64,000 nt of DNA from Polytrichum commune (Eukaryota; Streptophyta; Polytrichopsida; Polytrichales; Polytrichaceae): positions 69,267,554 to 69,331,553 of the forward strand of contig OX485803.1 of the NCBI GenBank assembly GCA_950295325.1, given 5' to 3'. Under the pieces are notes generated by a model that saw nothing but the letters and a program-made list of their open reading frames with translations, was not told where the DNA came from and ran no database searches. Both the position numbers and the translations under genes were made by a program. Below are positions 34,933-46,796 of the stretch, piece after piece; the first letter of the stretch is position 1; each line of letters starts with the position of its first letter.

Positions 34933-37797
34933 TTACTCCAGTACACTAACAGGTTCCATCATTGTCTGTGCGACCATATTCTCAAGAGATGTTTGAGAGG
35001 TGACTTCATATTCGAGAGGCTTTGCCTTCCCACCAAATGCCAGTAGATCGTCCACAAGGGCATGAATGCCTTGAGGTTGTGGCGAATCTGCTGGTTTGCA
35101 TTTGACCTCCGCCTCTAATTCCCTGACCTCTAGGCATATGATTGTGTCTTTCACAAATGCATCGACATCAATCCCATTTGCCTTCGACACTTCCTGGTGA
35201 TGATCAAGAGGCTCAGATTCGGAAATGAAATTCAGGATGTCTTCCTTCAGTATCTGGTCGACAATAGTTGAGTCTTCCACATTCACACCTAGCGCAGATT
35301 CGACAACCTGATGATCTGCTGGCTCCTCCATCTTGTCACCTAAGTCCGGCACCCTGCCGCAAATGAAATTTCCTTCACCTTCAGGACTTCCCACATGAAT
35401 CTCATCTGTTTCTGTACAGAAAGTGAGATGCTCGTGTGAATGGTAATACTACACCACAGCATATCCATTGTGTGAATTTCTCAAGCAATCAGATCATCCC
35501 TACGACCATTCAAAATCTGTGAAAGAATTAGGGTTGGCATGCCATGGGTTGACAGAAAACCATGTCGACAAATCATGTCAGAAAATTCCAAACTCCAAGT
35601 GAAGTTCATTGGAGCACATATTCTCAAACATACGTCAGTAAATCAACCATACTTGCAAGTTTGAGCTTGGAAGCTCAAGTTGCGCGTGGCAGCTCCATGA
35701 AACTGGAGCACACGGTTTGTGAAGCATATTCAGGCCCAACCCATGCAGAAAATAGAAATTTGACTTATTCTTTTGTCAAATGTAGAGAATCATCTGTGTC
35801 TTCCATCAACTTCAGTTTACGCTGTGGAAGAATCTGCCAACAGCCAGCTTGATTTGCTTTTCACGGGGTATCTTTTTCTGAAACTACTACAGATAGGTTG
35901 AATCTCTCTGGAGTATTTAATGCTATGATCATGCGAATGACCTGAATTGCCAACAAGGTCCAGTTTCGCAGCTATGATCTTGGTAGCTATGGTGTCTGGA
36001 GCTGGCATAATGCTGGTCTCCTCCTCCATTGTCTCGTCGCCCTCCTTTGCGATCGGCAGCCCATTTGCCTTCTCAGGCTCAGCTGCAATTGTCTGGTCTT
36101 CATTCATTGGAATGTCCTCGACTAGAGCAACTACCTCTTCAGCTGCCGGTGATAACCCTAACCCAGAACATAGATGTCAAGATGAGTTGTGTTTTTTGTT
36201 CCAGGTTTGAAGCCTTAATTAAGTTGCACAAATGTCTGCTTCGTAATATAGGAAACTGTATAATATATTACAAGACTGATGATAATTATTAGTCCAAACC
36301 ACCAAGTAGGTTTGAACTCTACCGATTACTGCCTGCTCATCGGTAGCAGCAGATGGTAAATCTTCTTCCATATTATCGCGATTGACGTCTTCAGTTAACA
36401 AAGTATGTTCCTTCTCTTGATGTTTTTCCTCTAAATTCAGCTCAGGATTATTCACGTCTTGATATGAATTGTTCACTTTAGGCTCTTCAGCTTCCTCAGG
36501 TTGCAAGACAGGAGTTGCTACTACTATAGGGTGGGGTGTAGGAATGGAGAATTGTTCTGTAACATGCTCTGATTCTTCCACCGGCTCTAGCTTTACAGCA
36601 AGCATTGGCTCCTCCGTCCCAGTCATCTGTGGCTTTTGAGACGTGCCTGCAGGGGTATCATGACCCAAATATCATCAGGTTTTCGGTTTTAGCAGATTCA
36701 GCTGAAATGGTTGGTCGTTGTAATCCAACAATGACGACACTGAGTTGACTTAGGACATAATTATGTGGAGATTCCCAAGCTCAAAGTGGCCATGAAGTGT
36801 GCTTAAAATGGATGTGTCAACATTGTGGAGAATATCGGGTGTACTGAAACTTTATAGAGCAATCTTGATGAGTCAAGCATCACCTGCAGATTTCGGCCTG
36901 CCTCTGCCAGGTTTAGCTGGTTCCGTGTTGTTTTCATTGCCGTTGTTCCTCTTTCTGCGCTTGGTGGGAAGCAGATCCAGTTCCTCGAAACGGATGTGTC
37001 TTCCCTTTCGGTTCAACCTTAATGATCGCCTGGGCGGTCCAGCTGAAGTAAAAGCATATGTCAGAAGAAACTAACATTTGCAGGAACTTGTCAAAATGTA
37101 TAAGTATATCATGCAAATCAGTCTATAAGTACGAAATTGGAACTGAATTCCAAGAGTGAGTCTTGAAAGAGCAGCAGATTAATATTTCTGCACCTGATGT
37201 CCAGCAGAAGTCTCCTGGTTTGAGAATTCCTGGGTGGGCCTTGAGATACTTGAGAAGTTGATGCCGAGACTTGATTTCTTCTCCATTCGGTGAAAGGTAG
37301 CTCACATCTTTCCTCTTTAGTGCACCGGTCTTTTTGGTAGTCACCTACACGTCCGCACTCCCCAAATCAGTTGGATTGTGCAACAAGTGACCGTCTGGAA
37401 ACTTGAAGATGAAATTTGCAATGAGTTTGGAAAGTGATGAACTCCAGGAGGTTCAATTGGATCCACTACAGCAGCAGCATAGCTACATGATAGTGCATGA
37501 CTACAACAACTATGGAGTGATAATTTGTAGAAATCATGAGAAATAAGCAGCAACCATGTCAAATCACGGCAATTTGACTGACCAGAGCAAGTAAAGGAAG
37601 AATTTGGATCGCATAATACTAGTGGTGGAGGTGAAGGCAGACTTTGATTATTTTTGGAACTATATCTAGGGCCAGCATGAAGATCCAACCTTCTTCTTCC
37701 AGCCTCGAAGAACGCCGGAGAGACTTTCAAATGCGCTCAGCTCCCCGCGGCTACCGGACGATCCAAGCGCCGCAACGTTGACCTCCGGACTCGCCAT
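34933..37797 (-). CDS. Plant methyl-CpG-binding-domain protein (MBD10/11-like) with AT-hook
   Basis: Six exons in gene order: 37690-37797, 37194-37344, 36884-37042, 36323-36646, 35942-36157 and 34933-35411. They join in phase to 478 residues. The first two exons form the MBD: LRGWKKK, then KKTGALKRKDVSYLSPNGEE, then HQLLKYLKAHPG. Exon 3 begins GPPRRSLRLNRKG, matching the PRRSARI-type segment after the MBD in Arabidopsis MBD10/11. It continues with a basic PTKRRKR (nuclear signal) and PGRGRPKSAG, an AT-hook core. The long C-terminal part is acidic, low in complexity and rich in E, P and T, with no domain I recognise. Members are nuclear chromatin proteins. Binding to methylated CpG has been weak or absent in several plant MBDs, so specificity here is open. 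Only one ATG precedes the MBD in frame, which fixes the start. Confidence 0.85.
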
Positions 37798-38312
37798 CCG
37801 ACCCAGAGTGGCCGCCTTCCAGAACCTCCTCCACAATCTTGAGAGAAAAATTTTAGAGATGAGCGAAACCAGCTTGTAATTGCCGCTACTTCGGAGTCAA
37901 CAATGTCACCCAACAAAAATAGCCGGTCACAGATACTGCCCGAGGTCGAGTTGGTTGTCGAGAAATCCGAAGAAATATGGACTTTTCATAAGAGATTTAA
38001 ATTCTCGACAAGGACTCTTATCAACTTCTGGTCAAAAGATTTAAGCTAGACGCTCAATGAATCTGGTGTACGATTCAGTGCTAATTTGTTTTTTAATGGT
38101 GGCCTCAATCTATGGGAAAACCATAAATGAGCATCGAAGATTCGATGAACACGAAAACGATGTGAGTCACAGCGACATTCTTGAATAGAAGTGAAGTCGG
38201 TTCGGTCGCTGTTGGAAATGTGTGTGTGGGAGGGGGAGTGGTCGGGGTGGAATTGCAGCTGGGAAGGTAGGCGTGGAAGGTGAAGACGGAAGGTCGTGGG
38301 AGGAGAATGTGA
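37798..38312. other. Upstream region of the MBD gene
   Basis: It should contain the MBD promoter and 5' leader (minus strand). I see no clear TATA box. No gene is visible on the other strand. Confidence 0.35.
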
Positions 38313-38575
38313 GGTGAGAAAGGACGCAGCAGGTGGAGGGGGAGAAATGTGGAGGTGCGATGGGGAATGGGAGGGATGTCACTTTAACTTATGCCAATTT
38401 CTGGGATGATCGAGCGAGTGCTGCGAGGAGAGAATCAAATCAGCTAGGAAGACTCATGGAGGCTCAACAGGCCTGTGAGGTGAGAAAGGACGCAATGAGA
38501 GAGAGAGAAAGAGAGAGAGAGTGAAGTAGGAGCAGCTGGGGGGGAGGGAGAAATGTGGAGGTGCGAAAGGGGGGG
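38313..38575. repeat. Local duplication with (GA)n tract
   Basis: GTGAGGTGAGAAAGGACGCA at about 38310 recurs at about 38477. Each copy is followed by a ggagaaatgtggaggtgcga block (38341 and 38548). The second copy contains a GA microsatellite (38493-38521) between the two shared blocks, so the copies differ by repeat expansion. Confidence 0.65.
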
Positions 38576-38649
38576 AAGAATGCAGAGACTTGCGAGTGCG
38601 AGGAGGCACGAAAGGAGGATCTCAAGCTTTGGCTCAAGAGCGTCTCGTG

Positions 38650-39580
38650 TCTCTCGCTCTCCCTCTCTTCGCCTACGGGAACTGTGCGGGCTTCAACCCT
38701 GACAGGCGGCTGTCGCACAAAAGGTAAGTACCCCTCCCGTCCCCAAAACACACATAGCAAATGGGAAAACATCAAGGGGTCCACGTCTAAGGCTTATCAA
38801 AACTCATCACAATGTTTCATCCCTAAAGTCACGATATCATCCATAATTCTCATATTATGTTCATGAGCTAATTGTGATCTCTCTCTCTCTAGGATCTATG
38901 TGGGCTTCAAAGTTGAGAGGTAGTTGCCCTCCTCCCCCATCCCCCTCCCCCAACAACACCACAAAAGGTAAGTACCTATCTCCTTTTCCAAAACTTATAG
39001 CAAAATGGGAAAACATCAAGGACTTCACATTATGACAAAAGTACATGGCTCATGTGCAACTTGTGGTTGCCCCAACACAAACTTCTCTTGTATGTGAGCA
39101 CATAACCGATTGCCCATCCAATAGTAGAAAGGTTATCAAAACTTGTCGTATTATTTTCATCTATGAAGTTGCAATATTGTTCATACTTCTCAAATTCTAT
39201 AACATTCAAGATTCAATCCATGAGTTGATTGGTCTTGTCTCTTTCTCTCTCCCTTTGCGGGAACTATGCGGGCTTCAAGGTTGAGAGATGGCTGCCCTCA
39301 TCCCTCAATAACACCAAAATAGTGAGTGCCCCTCTCCCGTGCCAAAAACATCTAGTAAACGGAAAAGAAAACCAAATCAAACAAACAAACAAACAAGGGA
39401 TCCCATCCACATCATGGAAGAAATACATAGCCAATTGCAACTTGTAATTGCACCTATGCAAACTTATCTTATATGTGAGCATAAACCAATCATTCATCCA
39501 AGAGCAATAGGGTTATCAAAAATCATTACATTTTTCATCCATAAATTTTAAATTATGTCCATGAGCTAATCGGTTATTGT
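38650..39580. repeat. Three diverged tandem units of ~250-350 bp
   Basis: Three units, starting near 38650, 38875 and 39236, share the order CT-rich tract, gggaact/tatg-tgggcttcaa, gttgagag, ccaaaa, and gggaaaacatcaagg or an equivalent. Units 2 and 3 also share ttgcaacttgt, tatgtgagca-aacc, ggttatcaaaa and ccatgagct. No protein frame is conserved between units, so this is not a gene array. Confidence 0.6.
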
Positions 39581-42500
39581 CAATAACTAGCTCAAATAGG
39601 TGGATGGCTTGCTACTCTTGTGGCTTGTCATCCACTCTCCTCTCAATGGCAATTCAATCTACAATTGACTTCCCTTTCTCAATCATCTAGTTGATGCAAC
39701 AACTATTCTACCTAGCATCCACCTTTCATTCCAAAGCATTTAAATGATTAACAAACATGGCGGTCACTTTCACATGTCGGAATAGGTTCACTTACAAGTG
39801 GTGCATCCTCCCAAGGTCCACACACGGTTAAATGAACCAAAGACCAATAGGAGATTTTTTTTATTAGACATTTTAAAAGACCCAAGCCATTATTGAACAC
39901 ATAAGACACTAGGCTTGTTTCATTTAGGATCATTACTTTGGAGAACCCCATAAATTTTTTAAATATAAATAACAACAACCAATGAGAACATAGGGCAATC
40001 AAGAGTATGAAAGCTAGAAGAAATAAGGTAGGTAATTCTTAGGCCCACTCATACCCAGCTTGGGCCCAACCCAAACACTAGCCCGATTCATGTGCAATTA
40101 AGCCCTCAATTCAACCCAACTTTATCAACTTTTGCAAGCCCAACCTTCTCACATGTAGAGTGATGAGGCCCAATTTTAAGTCCCGATGTTCATGAAGGGA
40201 AAGTGCAATGAAGAGAATTAACCTTTTATGGACCAATGGTAGAAATGTTCATTATCCAACAGATAAGTCCAATCTAGCCCATGTTGAGAGTTCAAGCCGA
40301 GAAAAAGCCCGGCCCAATTTCTTCAAGCCGGCCCGAAGGTTTAGCGCCTAAATTGTGCCACCTAGGACACCACATTGGGATGAGAGTCTTCAGGCCCACC
40401 CTAGTATAAAGTCCTTGGGTCAAATTTGATGAAATTGAGCAATCCTATTGGACCAAATTTTAGAGTTCGGGCCAACCTCAATCCAACCCCAAGTATAAAG
40501 TGGCCCTAGATTATGTGTGTGTTCCTTGGACAATCATAACCAAATGAAACTAAATAGAAGGATGTATTGCACAATCAAGCCCACTAATGTAGTAAGTTTT
40601 TCTTGTGTAAACTAGTTGAGACTATGACCACCTCATCAATGCATGTATGCTTCTACATATGTTGACAATGAACAAAAAGGATAGCAACCTGCAAAATGAT
40701 GATCGCCACACATTTGCCTCACAACAATTGCTTGAACTTTCAAGAAAAAAGTGAAGTGGAGAAAATCCTGCAATTCTCTAGTGGTAAAACCAAATGTTCT
40801 GCCTGTAGCCACCAATAATTTCACAACGCAAGACCTTACTTTAAGCGTGTGTCACTTCAATTTAAATAAGACGTTGAGATCACACTTGAAATCCACATAT
40901 ATGATTCCAATTCTGCTATCATTTCAGACAGTCTTGAATGCTTTAACAAGTTTCTGAAAGTTCATCCTTAGGATTATCATGACCTTGTGTCTTTCAAAGA
41001 AAGTCAACCTAGTCCTTGTGTATGCAACCAAACCACAATGGTTTACAGCCCAACAAAACCTTCATTCAAAGTCCAGGGATCACATGGAAGAGTGAAGATT
41101 GTATTCCCTTCCTCAGTTAACATAGCTTCAAGATCTTGCAAATGCAAGAATACCCTTCTCTAGTTATTATAACTTAGTAAAGCGTGTGACTAAGCATCAC
41201 ACTCAAAGACATCTCAAACCATTTCCAACCTGTAAGCCAGCCAATAAATAAGAGACGAATTCATGAGCTGATATTGAAAAATCTGGCCAATTTGATTCAC
41301 AAACAAACTTCGATCATCAGTGCATGTGACCTAAAAAAGCAAGTCATTGTGTAATTGAATTTCCAACATTTCAGCCAAATGAACTCAGGTGCAATAACGG
41401 TACATTTAGCCATTGCTCGGTAGTCCTATAGTTGACAGGTGGAAGAATTACACAATAAAGACTTTCAATATCCTTGAACCCTGATTTCCCAGTTGCTAGA
41501 ATTTTGAGAACCACAAATGCAAGATAACAATCCAGAGATCAAGAAAAGATGAGAACCTTCATTTCTAACAGGCTAGTATCATACGAAATTGTACAATACA
41601 TCACAGACAGCAATTCACTTCCAAATCTTTCAAAGCCAAGGCTGCACCAGAACCTCTGCAATTATTCCCCCACACAATGGAATCCATCAGAAGCACCAAT
41701 AATACCTCAGAACCTCACGGAACTTGAAGCCCTCCTCTCACCAACACTCATTAGAAATCCCCAACATTCCTTTCCAGATCTCATACAGAACCTATTAATA
41801 TTTCACCACTTTGCATGTCAAGAATTAAGTAGGGCATTCCTTGGAGTTGACAAAACTACAAACTCTTAAGAGGCCTGAGTATATTAACCGACGAATTGCT
41901 CGCAACCAAGGTTTATAATATCAAACCTTTTGTGTACAAGATGCTACACAAAACAGAGCCCAAGATGCCTGAAAAACAGGAAGTCCCTGGTGGGGCGCTA
42001 TTGTATGCACAAGTAGCCCGTACTGTAGCTGAGAAGGGTTCAAAGGTTGTCGAGAAAAATGATCATTTGCCAGATTCCTAGAGGTCGGCTTTTGAAGACC
42101 AAAAAAGAGTTCTGCGTAAATTACATTCAAAGACAGTCCTATGTGAGTGCCACTCCATCCCAACCTAGTTGAAGTAGTTATGGTCTCAAATTTGGCAATG
42201 TAAACTGAAGAATCTCTTATTCTATGGAACGACATACTGTCCAAAACTGTGATTGCAACAATGGATAGATATGTAAGGAAACTTTTTCTAATCAATTCAT
42301 TTAAAGAATCGAGTCACATGTGGATTTCTTGGTCAGATAAGGCACCCTGAGACCACTTGTCTTGGAGAAGCACCCACCTCTTCACATTCCACTTGGATCA
42401 TGGCCATTTGCAGAAGTTGTCATTCAAGCTTGCTATAGCATTCTGCATCCAAGCCGAACATCAAGCTGCTGTGGTTGACAAGAAGCAAGTGTGCATTACC

Positions 42501-43076
42501 AGATCTGTATACACATGATCTATTTGCAGAAGTCGCCATTGAAAACTGACCATGTACCATATCTCGTAGACGAGCCTGCTTGCGGATGGGTCGTTGGGAA
42601 GAAGAAATTAACCATCAACAGGTGCGTAGACAGATGTTGAAACTCACAAGATTAATCTTGGACATGGCGACCAACTAACGGCACAATGTAAATCTAAAAC
42701 TCTACCTGTTCTCCACTGCAATGGAAAATCCAAACCTCGAACGCCAACCAGCGCTAGCAGCTGTGCAGAGCTCACAAAACCCCTGCAAATTCCTTAAACC
42801 CTAACCCTAATCGACGATAAAACTTTTAAAATACTGAGTTCTCGCAACTCAAAGTCAATAAACGTCATCAGTCTGAATGATTCGTGGATATACATTAACC
42901 TTCCAAGCCTTTATGCCATGAACAATATCTACACATCTACACTACAAAAATGATATTTGTACCTAAATGAAGCGTGTTATATGGTTAAACAAGTTGTTTC
43001 TTACTGCATATTTACTTCGCAAACAGCGAAATCACCCTGACCCAAAATCCTCATCGACGTCGCAATTCAGAGATTT
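39581..43076. other. Gene-free stretch
   Basis: About 3.5 kb without a recognised gene. The open frames (e.g. 41549-41869, 41921-42295) have no motifs and overlap on both strands. The part next to 43200 may be 3' UTR of the G-patch gene. I looked for a KOW-domain exon here on the minus strand and did not see one. Confidence 0.4.
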
Positions 43077-43159
43077 GGGCGAACCAACCCATGCACTCGT
43101 TCCTTGTTGGATGCCTAAACCCTTGCCTCCAAGGAACCAGAGCATGGGTTGGTTCGCCC
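43077..43159. repeat. Strong foldback just beyond the G-patch gene stop
   Basis: Perfect 18-base arms, GGGCGAACCAACCCATGC (43077-43094) and its complement (43142-43159), enclose 47 bases. The enclosed part carries a second inverted pair, GTTCCTTG..CAAGGAAC. The whole thus forms a long imperfect stem. It lies 40 bases beyond the stop of the minus-strand gene, in the presumed 3' UTR. It could be a MITE core, a regulatory stem or a miRNA-like foldback. Confidence 0.7.
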
Positions 43160-43199
43160 CAGCCCAATTCAGAACATTTGTGTTGGAGAATGCATTGGC

Positions 43200-43928
43200 T
43201 CAATGACTTCTTCTACTTAGCAGTGCTGGTCCTGGCACTGCCCCAAGCCCTAATGTCGAATTCTCCCTTCTGACAAGCTCCAGAGGCTTAACAACAGTCT
43301 TGGAGTTCCGTCCAATTGGCCTCCCTTTCTCCCACCCCATTCCTCGTAGCACAGCCTCCCCAAATTCCTCAACCGGCAACTCTTCGTACTGCTCCAACGT
43401 CGCCTCGTCTGGCAACTTCGCCATCTCCTCCCTCAACTTCTGAGCTTCGAGTTCCTTCGACGACATACTACAGTGCCCAGAAGCTTCTGCTCCCTCAATC
43501 CGCTCCGCAGAGTTTTGCCCCACAGTCTTCATCTCGAATATCTCCTCCATTGCGTCCCCTAATTCCTTGATGATACTCCTCATCTTCATCTCCTCAGGCC
43601 GCCACGAATTCTCCAACTTCGGCACCACGCGAACCCCACTCCCCGACTTCGGCTTCAACAACACAAGCCCAGCCTCGACATCTATGTCGGTGACATACTC
43701 AACATCTTCTCCATCGTCCTTCTCCTTCTTCACCTTGGGCCGAAGTGGTCCCGAGTTTAACGAAAACGAAATCCGTTCCCGATCCTCCACAGCTCGGCCC
43801 TCCATTCTTTTGGGATTCAATTGCTCTTCACCGGCTTCGATTGCTGGCACTGGGGACGAGAGTGGCGCAAAAGAGGACGACTTACTTGAATTGTCAGAAG
43901 GCGCCCGAACTCTCAAAATTTGGGCCAA
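43200..43928 (-). CDS. G-patch protein, MOS2/GPKOW-like N-terminal half without KOW motifs
   Basis: This single exon encodes 242 residues. The order follows plant MOS2 (human GPKOW). A short FSLNSGPLRPKVKKEKD segment comes first, then EYVTDIDVEAG, then VVPKLENSWRPEEM, which corresponds to the conserved ENTWRP block. A region with LREEMAKLPDEATLEQYEEL and a G-patch at about residues 198-230 follow (EEFGEAVLRGMGWEKGRPIG..GLGA). MOS2 proteins assist pre-mRNA splicing and, in Arabidopsis, miRNA processing. They carry two KOW RNA-binding motifs after the G-patch; here the frame stops about 10 residues after GLGA. It could be a truncated copy, a Spp2-like short form, or a gene with an unseen downstream exon. 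The single exon agrees with the intronless MOS2 of flowering plants, as I recall it. Confidence 0.8.
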   Translation of the reverse strand: MAQILRVRAPSDNSSKSSSFAPLSSPVPAIEAGEEQLNPKRMEGRAVEDRERISFSLNSGPLRPKVKKEKDDGEDVEYVTDIDVEAGLVLLKPKSGSGVRVVPKLENSWRPEEMKMRSIIKELGDAMEEIFEMKTVGQNSAERIEGAEASGHCSMSSKELEAQKLREEMAKLPDEATLEQYEELPVEEFGEAVLRGMGWEKGRPIGRNSKTVVKPLELVRRENSTLGLGAVPGPALLSRRSH

Positions 43929-44084
43929 TAGGATCGCTCGATGTCATCAAATCGGGCCCGGGGCTGGTCTGAACACTCACGTATCCCATGTGGCGTCCTA
44001 GGTGGCACAATTTTGGCGCCAAATCATCGGGCCCTAGATGAGAGTTCGGGACGAGCTTTTCCTCGGCTTAGGGCAGCTTTATAT

Positions 44085-44278
44085 TAGGGGCCATTTGGCG
44101 GCCGGCCCATTTGGAGTAGAGTCCACTTGGACTTGAAGTGGGCCTTACTTTACTCTAACTTTAGCCCTACTTTACAAAGTGGGCCGTTGAGTGGACCTTG
44201 CAATATAAAGTCCATAGGACCACTTGTAGGGTCCAAATTGGAAATTCCGCTTTAAAGTGGGCCTTCCAAATGGGCCTA
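44085..44278. mobile_element. Possible small MITE
   Basis: TAGGGGCCATTTGG (44085-44098) and CCAAATGGGCCTA (44266-44278) are inverted with a one-base difference in length. The interior repeats gtggncc/aagtggg blocks in both orientations. It sits upstream of the G-patch gene. No target duplication is evident. Confidence 0.4.
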
Positions 44279-45239
44279 GGGACTATTGTTTGATGTCTTC
44301 AGTCTAGACATGGTTTATTGAATTTTCACTACAAACTTTCAAGAGTCCTATGATTCGTCATTCATGGGGTCAAATATAAAAATTATAAGGAACATAGGGT
44401 ACTAGAAACTAGTTCACTTGCGACTTTATAAATACAAATAGGGTAATCTAAAATGACAAAAATTAGATTTATCTGTATTGATAGGGTGTAAAGAATTCCA
44501 ATTTCTTAGATAAATAGCCCCATGATAAATACCCTTCCGTCGCAGATGGGTTATTAAATACATGTATGAGTGCCCTACCCGGGAATTCAACTCATTCTAT
44601 AAGGAAGCCAAAGATTGCTTCCAAGTGCAACTAACACAACTCAAAAGTTGACACGCACTTACGACCTAACAATAATCTATACTTATGTAAAAGTAAAAAT
44701 ATCTTTAATTTTAAAAATAAGGTGTCTAATTTGTAAAGAGCAAGTTAGTTGAGGCTTTAGATAGGTTGATCAAGATTCTTTTAAGAATTATATATATAAG
44801 TATATATATTTATGTAGCTTGAAAAAATAAAAATGCCCACTAACATGTTAGCGCAATGCCTAATTACAATTGGTAACCCACACCAAAATATATGTTCAAT
44901 GTCGTCACTACCCCGAACAGGACGTAGCCAATGAATATCTAAAAACATAGACTATTTTATAATGAATACATAAAGCAGTACAATCTTAATTTTTTTCGTA
45001 ATCCGCACCCATTGGTTAATCCATTGAACATGGTAGATAAATTTATAGGAGCATTTTGACACCGGAATTAGATTCAAAGGGCTCGATATAGTCTAATGGG
45101 ACCCAAGGTTGAAACCCTAACCACAAGCCTATAGAGGTCATCCCCCATAATAAATGTCGTGTAACTAATGTTCAAGAGCACCGGGCATTGACCACAGTAA
45201 GTTCTATGAAACTTAACCCTCGAGACCATCGGGCAAGTC
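44279..45239. other. Gene-free stretch
   Basis: AT-rich sequence with a (TA)n run near 44790-44806. No gene is supported. Confidence 0.35.
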
Positions 45240-45565
45240 TCACACAGAGGGATTAACCCATGGGTTTGATTCTTCTTTGGGAGAACTTAGTATTAAGAGA
45301 TTGTTAGTTCGTCATTGTGTTGGAGCCTATTTTGAAAAGTTGGGTGACATTCCTTGGACCTCGTCTTGCCACCCAAAGACTCTAGAGTTTTTTTTCACAT
45401 ATGAAATAGGGTATGTTCATGGGATCCACCACCCTGAATCTTGGATTGACTTATGCAAGGCTAGTTCAACCCACACATCCTAGTAAGATAAGCTAGAAAG
45501 TCATTATTTAAATAAGCCGACGCCACTCTTTGAGTATGTTAATTTTCAACATTGAAAAACTTCGA
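45240..45565. repeat. Dispersed repeat, copy B
   Basis: Same repeat as 34195-34520 in the same orientation, alignable over about 320 bases with moderate divergence. Confidence 0.55.
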
Positions 45566-46796
45566 TGATTTTATGCATATATGAGGCATAAAAATGGACA
45601 ACGGTGAATATGAGATGTTCCGGCCATAAATAGTGGCTTGAAATTTGTGCAATAGTTTTCAGAGATGGAGTAGAGAAAATGACGAGGAATGCAAGTTTCA
45701 TTTTTCCAAGGAGGCAAGTAAATCAAACCCCCCCCCCCACTTGTATAGTAGAGTCTCATTAAATTTGAGCATCAAAATATCCTACTCTACATATGTATGC
45801 ACACAAAACAATTAACTCAATGCCACTCAAAAACGATCTCAAGTCGTGTGAAACAAGACCTATCCGACCAATCATTGCATCTAGCCTATCATTGCATCCT
45901 GCCACTTTTGTATCCACACAAGAATCATTCTACTCCTAGTCTATTACACCAATAATAATCATTCATTGTTTTCCGTTTTTCTACCTTACGCTCTCAAAAC
46001 CCAATGGGAGCTTGATCCCAAAACTTTAGGAATAACTCTCGTGTAAGCTTACTTGTTAGAAGTCTTGGGATGGACCGGCCGCCTCTACGTAACACAGGAA
46101 CTCCTCTTTACCAAGAGAGAATTGGATGAGAAACTCATGGATGAAAGTTTCTTGCAGGATATCATCGACGACCGTGTCTCCGGGCACATGCAGCAAAGCC
46201 ACTTGGCAGGTATCACGAGGCTCTCTTTTGGCACTCTTATGTTTATGGATGAAAAAATTGTACATATGGATGAATGTATCCGCTGAAGAAACTCTTCTCT
46301 TCCTTTTTCTTGCGCTGACACAGAAATCGATGATCTGCTCACACTCTCTCTTGTCAAGTTTGTCGGACGAATCATTTCATTAGAAGATAATACCGCACTT
46401 TTGTATGTAAATTTAATTGCCTCGATGGTACGTAACGATACTGTACTTGTAGTGGTGGAGACGAAGCAATTATCAATTCACAGAATCCTCACACAAAAGT
46501 ATCCTCCCATTCCAGAATCCCAGTACACCTACACAGAGCAACCTACTGAGTGGGTTCATATTGCTACAGCAAGCAACAGCATTTTGTAGGATCGCTTTCG
46601 ACTTCACGAATCTCGGATGTGTTGATGGTTTTGTTGCTGTTGCTGGTGTTGAATTAGGATGGGGGTGGTGGTTGGAGCAACTTTGTGATCGGAGGGGTGA
46701 ATTGGCGAATTGGATATGGAGGGAATTTGGGAATGGGATACAGAGTGGTTGCGCTTTGATTTTATTTAGGGAAACCGGGATGCAGTTTTTTTCGCT
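45566..46796. other. Upstream region of the PTST-type gene
   Basis: It contains a C-run (45729-45739). Several short frames at 46053-46590 overlap on both strands with no recognised motif. The last few hundred bases should hold the PTST promoter and leader. No clear TATA box is placed. Confidence 0.35.

Noticed and set aside
38333-38866. Possible genes in the GA-rich region downstream of the MBD promoter
   Set aside because: Frames on both strands encode only simple-repeat-derived Arg/Glu or Ser/Leu runs and are not shared between the duplicated units.
41549-42295. Open frames of 106 and 124 codons
   Set aside because: They overlap on opposite strands, lack recognised motifs, and show no splice partner; not supported as genes.
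43567-44001. 144-codon plus-strand open frame rich in Ser
   Set aside because: Antisense shadow of the G-patch gene on the minus strand, which has the recognisable domain.
45980-46590. Cluster of small open frames upstream of the PTST gene
   Set aside because: Overlapping on both strands and in several frames without any family motif; possibly an old gene relic, but nothing supports a call.
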